NCBI GenBank assembly: GCA_045590955.1
Contig: JAZNSB010000053.1
Location: 1 to 14,844 of the forward strand
DNA: 14,844 nucleotides
Origin: JAZNSB01 sp045590955
GTDB lineage: Bacteria > Pseudomonadota > Alphaproteobacteria > RF32 > CAG-239
Direction: 5' to 3'
Positions within the stretch are counted from its first letter, which is position 1. Each line of letters opens with the position of its first letter. A program made the translations under genes and the position numbers. Below are positions 12,575-14,844 of the stretch, piece after piece. Below the pieces are notes generated by a model, which was given only the letters and a program-made list of their open reading frames with translations, searched no databases and was not told the origin of the DNA.

Positions 12575-14844
12575 ATGACTGATAAATTTATAAACATAAA
12601 AGGTGCAAGAGAACATAACTTAAAAAATGTTGATATAAGCATCCCAAAAAATAAGCTGACCGTTATTACCGGGTTGTCCGGCTCGGGCAAATCAACACTT
12701 GCTTTTGACACTTTGTATGCAGAAGGACAAAGAAGATATGTGGAAAGTTTGTCCGTATATGCACGACAGTTTTTGGATTTGATGAACAAACCTGATGTGG
12801 ACTCAATAGAAGGTTTGTCTCCGGCAATTTCAATTGAACAAAAAACAACTTCTCATAATCCGCGTTCAACCGTTGGAACAATTACAGAAATTTATGACTA
12901 TATGCGCCTTTTGTGGGCCAGAGCCGGAATACCATATTCTCCGGTTACGGGCAAACCCATTTCTTCACAGACAATCAGTGAAATGGTTGATAAAATTTTG
13001 CAGTTAGAAGAAAAAACCAAAATTATGATTTTGGCACCGATAGTAAGAGGCAAAAAAGGTACTTTTACAAAACTGGTTGAAGATATGCAAAAACAAGGAT
13101 TTGCCAGACTGCAGATTGACGGAAAAATTTATAATATAGAAGAAATTGACCCGCTGGATAAAAACAAATCTCACAACATAGAAGTGGTGGTAGACAGGCT
13201 TATTGTGGGACCAAACCTGCAAGAAAGGTTGGCTTCTTCTTTGGAAATTGCTGTAAAACTTGCAGACGGAATAGTATTTGTTGAAGATATTTCAAATAAA
13301 AAGCGCTATACTTTTTCTACCAAATTTGCCTGTCCGGTTTCCGGTTTTACCATAACAGAAATTGAACCGAGACTTTTTTCTTTTAATAACCCTTTCGGAG
13401 CTTGTCCGCACTGTGCCGGATTGGGTGCAAAGCTTTATATGGACCCGTTATTGGTGGTTCCAAATGAAAACTTGTCTATTGCCAAAGGGGCAATTGCTCC
13501 GTGGTTTAATTCCAGACACGCCTTTTATGACCAGACATTAAAATCTTTGTGTGACTATTTGAATATATCTGACAAAACACCATGGAAAGATTTGCCCCAA
13601 AAAGCAAAAGATGTGATTTTGTATGGTTCCGGTGATGAACCAATCCCAATGTATTATTCAAAATTTATTACAAATAAGCCTTTTGAGGGTGTGATAAATA
13701 ATTTGGAAAGAAGATTTTTGGAATCTGAATCTGCTTGGGTAAGAGAAGAATTTTCTCACTATCAATCTGCCCAAACCTGTGAATTTTGCCACGGTAAACG
13801 TCTTAAACCGGAGGCTCTAGCCATCAAATTTGGCGGAAAAGACATTATGGAAGTTTCGCAAATGAGCATTAAAAATGCCATTGTGTGGTTTGACAAAGCA
13901 TTTAAATCTATGCCAAAAAAACAACAAATGATTAGTGAAAAAATTGTAAAAGAAATTGTAGAAAGACTAAAGTTTTTAAACAATGTTGGCTTAGATTATC
14001 TTACTCTTTCCAGACAAGCCGGTACACTTTCAGGAGGAGAAGCTCAAAGAATTAGACTTGCATCGCAAATAGGGTCTGGTTTGACCGGAATTATGTATGT
14101 ATTAGACGAGCCTTCAATCGGTCTGCATCAAAGAGATAACTCAAAACTGCTTGAAACACTTACAAAATTAAGAGATTTGGAAAATACGGTAATTGTGGTG
14201 GAACATGATGAAGATGCCATTAAAACAGCTGATTTTATTATTGATATGGGGCCACTTGCCGGTCAAAACGGTGGAAACGTGGTAGCAAAAGGATCTTATA
14301 AGGAAATTTTAAAATCAGACAGCCTCACCGCTCAATATCTGAACGGGAAAAAAGAAATTGCAGTGCCGAAAACAAGAAGAAAAGGAAACGGAAAATCTAT
14401 TGAAATTAAGGGTGTTAAAACCAATAATTTGAAAAATGTCAGCGCTAAAATAAATTTGGGAACACTTACTTGTGTGACGGGTGTCTCAGGTTCCGGAAAA
14501 TCTTCTTTAATTTTAGAGACTTTATGCAAATCTCTTGATAAAGAAATAAACGGCTCAAGAATAAATGCCGGAATTTACAAACAAATTATAGGCACAGAAA
14601 ATATAGATAAAATAATTCAGGTAGATCAATCTCCAATAGGCAAAACACCAAGGTCAAATCCGGCAACTTATACCGGTGTATTTGACCACATAAGGAGTTG
14701 GTTTGCTCAACTACCGGAAGCAAAAGCAAGAGGATATCAGCCGGGCAGATTTTCTTTTAACGTGGCAGGCGGAAGATGTGAGGCTTGTAAGGGTGACGGA
14801 GTGATGAAAATTGAAATGAATTTTCTTCCGGATCTTTATGTTGA
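12575..14844 (+). CDS. uvrA: Excinuclease ABC subunit A, 3' end cut by the window
   Basis: The first 756 codons are present out of roughly 940 in the family; the frame is open to the last base. UvrA is the damage-sensing ATPase of nucleotide excision repair and loads UvrB on damaged DNA. Visible elements are Walker A GLSGSGKST (33-41), the ABC signature LSGGE (485-489), Walker B with DE at 511-512, a second Walker A GVSGSGKSS (from 636), and the start of the C-terminal zinc module (C735, C738). The first zinc module has C253, C277 and C280 but Ser at 256; CPVSG is, to my knowledge, usual in alphaproteobacteria. ATG 12575 begins MTDKFINIKGAREHNLKNV, a normal start. No Shine-Dalgarno motif and no LexA-type box is evident upstream. 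Confidence 0.97.
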   Translation, partial: MTDKFINIKGAREHNLKNVDISIPKNKLTVITGLSGSGKSTLAFDTLYAEGQRRYVESLSVYARQFLDLMNKPDVDSIEGLSPAISIEQKTTSHNPRSTVGTITEIYDYMRLLWARAGIPYSPVTGKPISSQTISEMVDKILQLEEKTKIMILAPIVRGKKGTFTKLVEDMQKQGFARLQIDGKIYNIEEIDPLDKNKSHNIEVVVDRLIVGPNLQERLASSLEIAVKLADGIVFVEDISNKKRYTFSTKFACPVSGFTITEIEPRLFSFNNPFGACPHCAGLGAKLYMDPLLVVPNENLSIAKGAIAPWFNSRHAFYDQTLKSLCDYLNISDKTPWKDLPQKAKDVILYGSGDEPIPMYYSKFITNKPFEGVINNLERRFLESESAWVREEFSHYQSAQTCEFCHGKRLKPEALAIKFGGKDIMEVSQMSIKNAIVWFDKAFKSMPKKQQMISEKIVKEIVERLKFLNNVGLDYLTLSRQAGTLSGGEAQRIRLASQIGSGLTGIMYVLDEPSIGLHQRDNSKLLETLTKLRDLENTVIVVEHDEDAIKTADFIIDMGPLAGQNGGNVVAKGSYKEILKSDSLTAQYLNGKKEIAVPKTRRKGNGKSIEIKGVKTNNLKNVSAKINLGTLTCVTGVSGSGKSSLILETLCKSLDKEINGSRINAGIYKQIIGTENIDKIIQVDQSPIGKTPRSNPATYTGVFDHIRSWFAQLPEAKARGYQPGRFSFNVAGGRCEACKGDGVMKIEMNFLPDLYV

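Noticed and set aside
1..14844. CRISPR array, tRNA or rRNA genes, transposase
   Set aside because: No regularly spaced short repeats, no recognisable tRNA or rRNA sequence, and no transposase or integrase reading frame were found.

Overview
This window looks like a chromosomal segment of an AT-rich (roughly one-third GC by eye) alphaproteobacterium, perhaps a host-associated or gut lineage. The evidence is the right-hand block: ssb, a periplasmic amino-acid-type binding protein and uvrA. UvrA carries the CPVSG form of its first zinc motif and alphaproteobacterial-looking sequence around it. The exact lineage is inference.

Left to right: (1) 1-1110 holds a gene encoding a tandemly duplicated protein of unknown family, with a good promoter and an intrinsic terminator. 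(2) 1190-8330 is an accessory region split by four same-orientation copies of a dispersed repeat: A and B nearly full length, C and D internally deleted. Between A and B is an oversized Nudix-like protein. Between B and C is a two-gene restriction-modification system on the minus strand, closely matching the two-subunit BcgI-type (type IIB) layout. Between C and D is a promoter, a structured untranslated RNA of about 290 nt ending in a terminator, and a two-gene operon of unknown function. (3) 8500-9070 holds a single-domain relative of the duplicated protein in (1), with a near-identical promoter core and the same kind of terminator, so the two relatives bracket the accessory region. (4) 9262-10756 encodes a secreted transglutaminase-like protein and a cytosolic nucleoside/guanine deaminase-type enzyme. 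(5) 10773-14844 is core: a bidirectional terminator, ssb and a LivK-like binding protein on the minus strand, and uvrA on the plus strand running off the end.

The most interesting signals are three. The first is the repeat family: its two long copies keep the same hairpins despite different sequences, and its copies separate unrelated gene cassettes. The second is the undescribed approximately 118-residue protein domain in single and tandem form. The third is the structured leader RNA before the orphan operon. Most accessory-region genes have recognisable Shine-Dalgarno sequences, while most flanking genes do not, which supports a different origin for the accessory block. All functional links between cassettes are inference.
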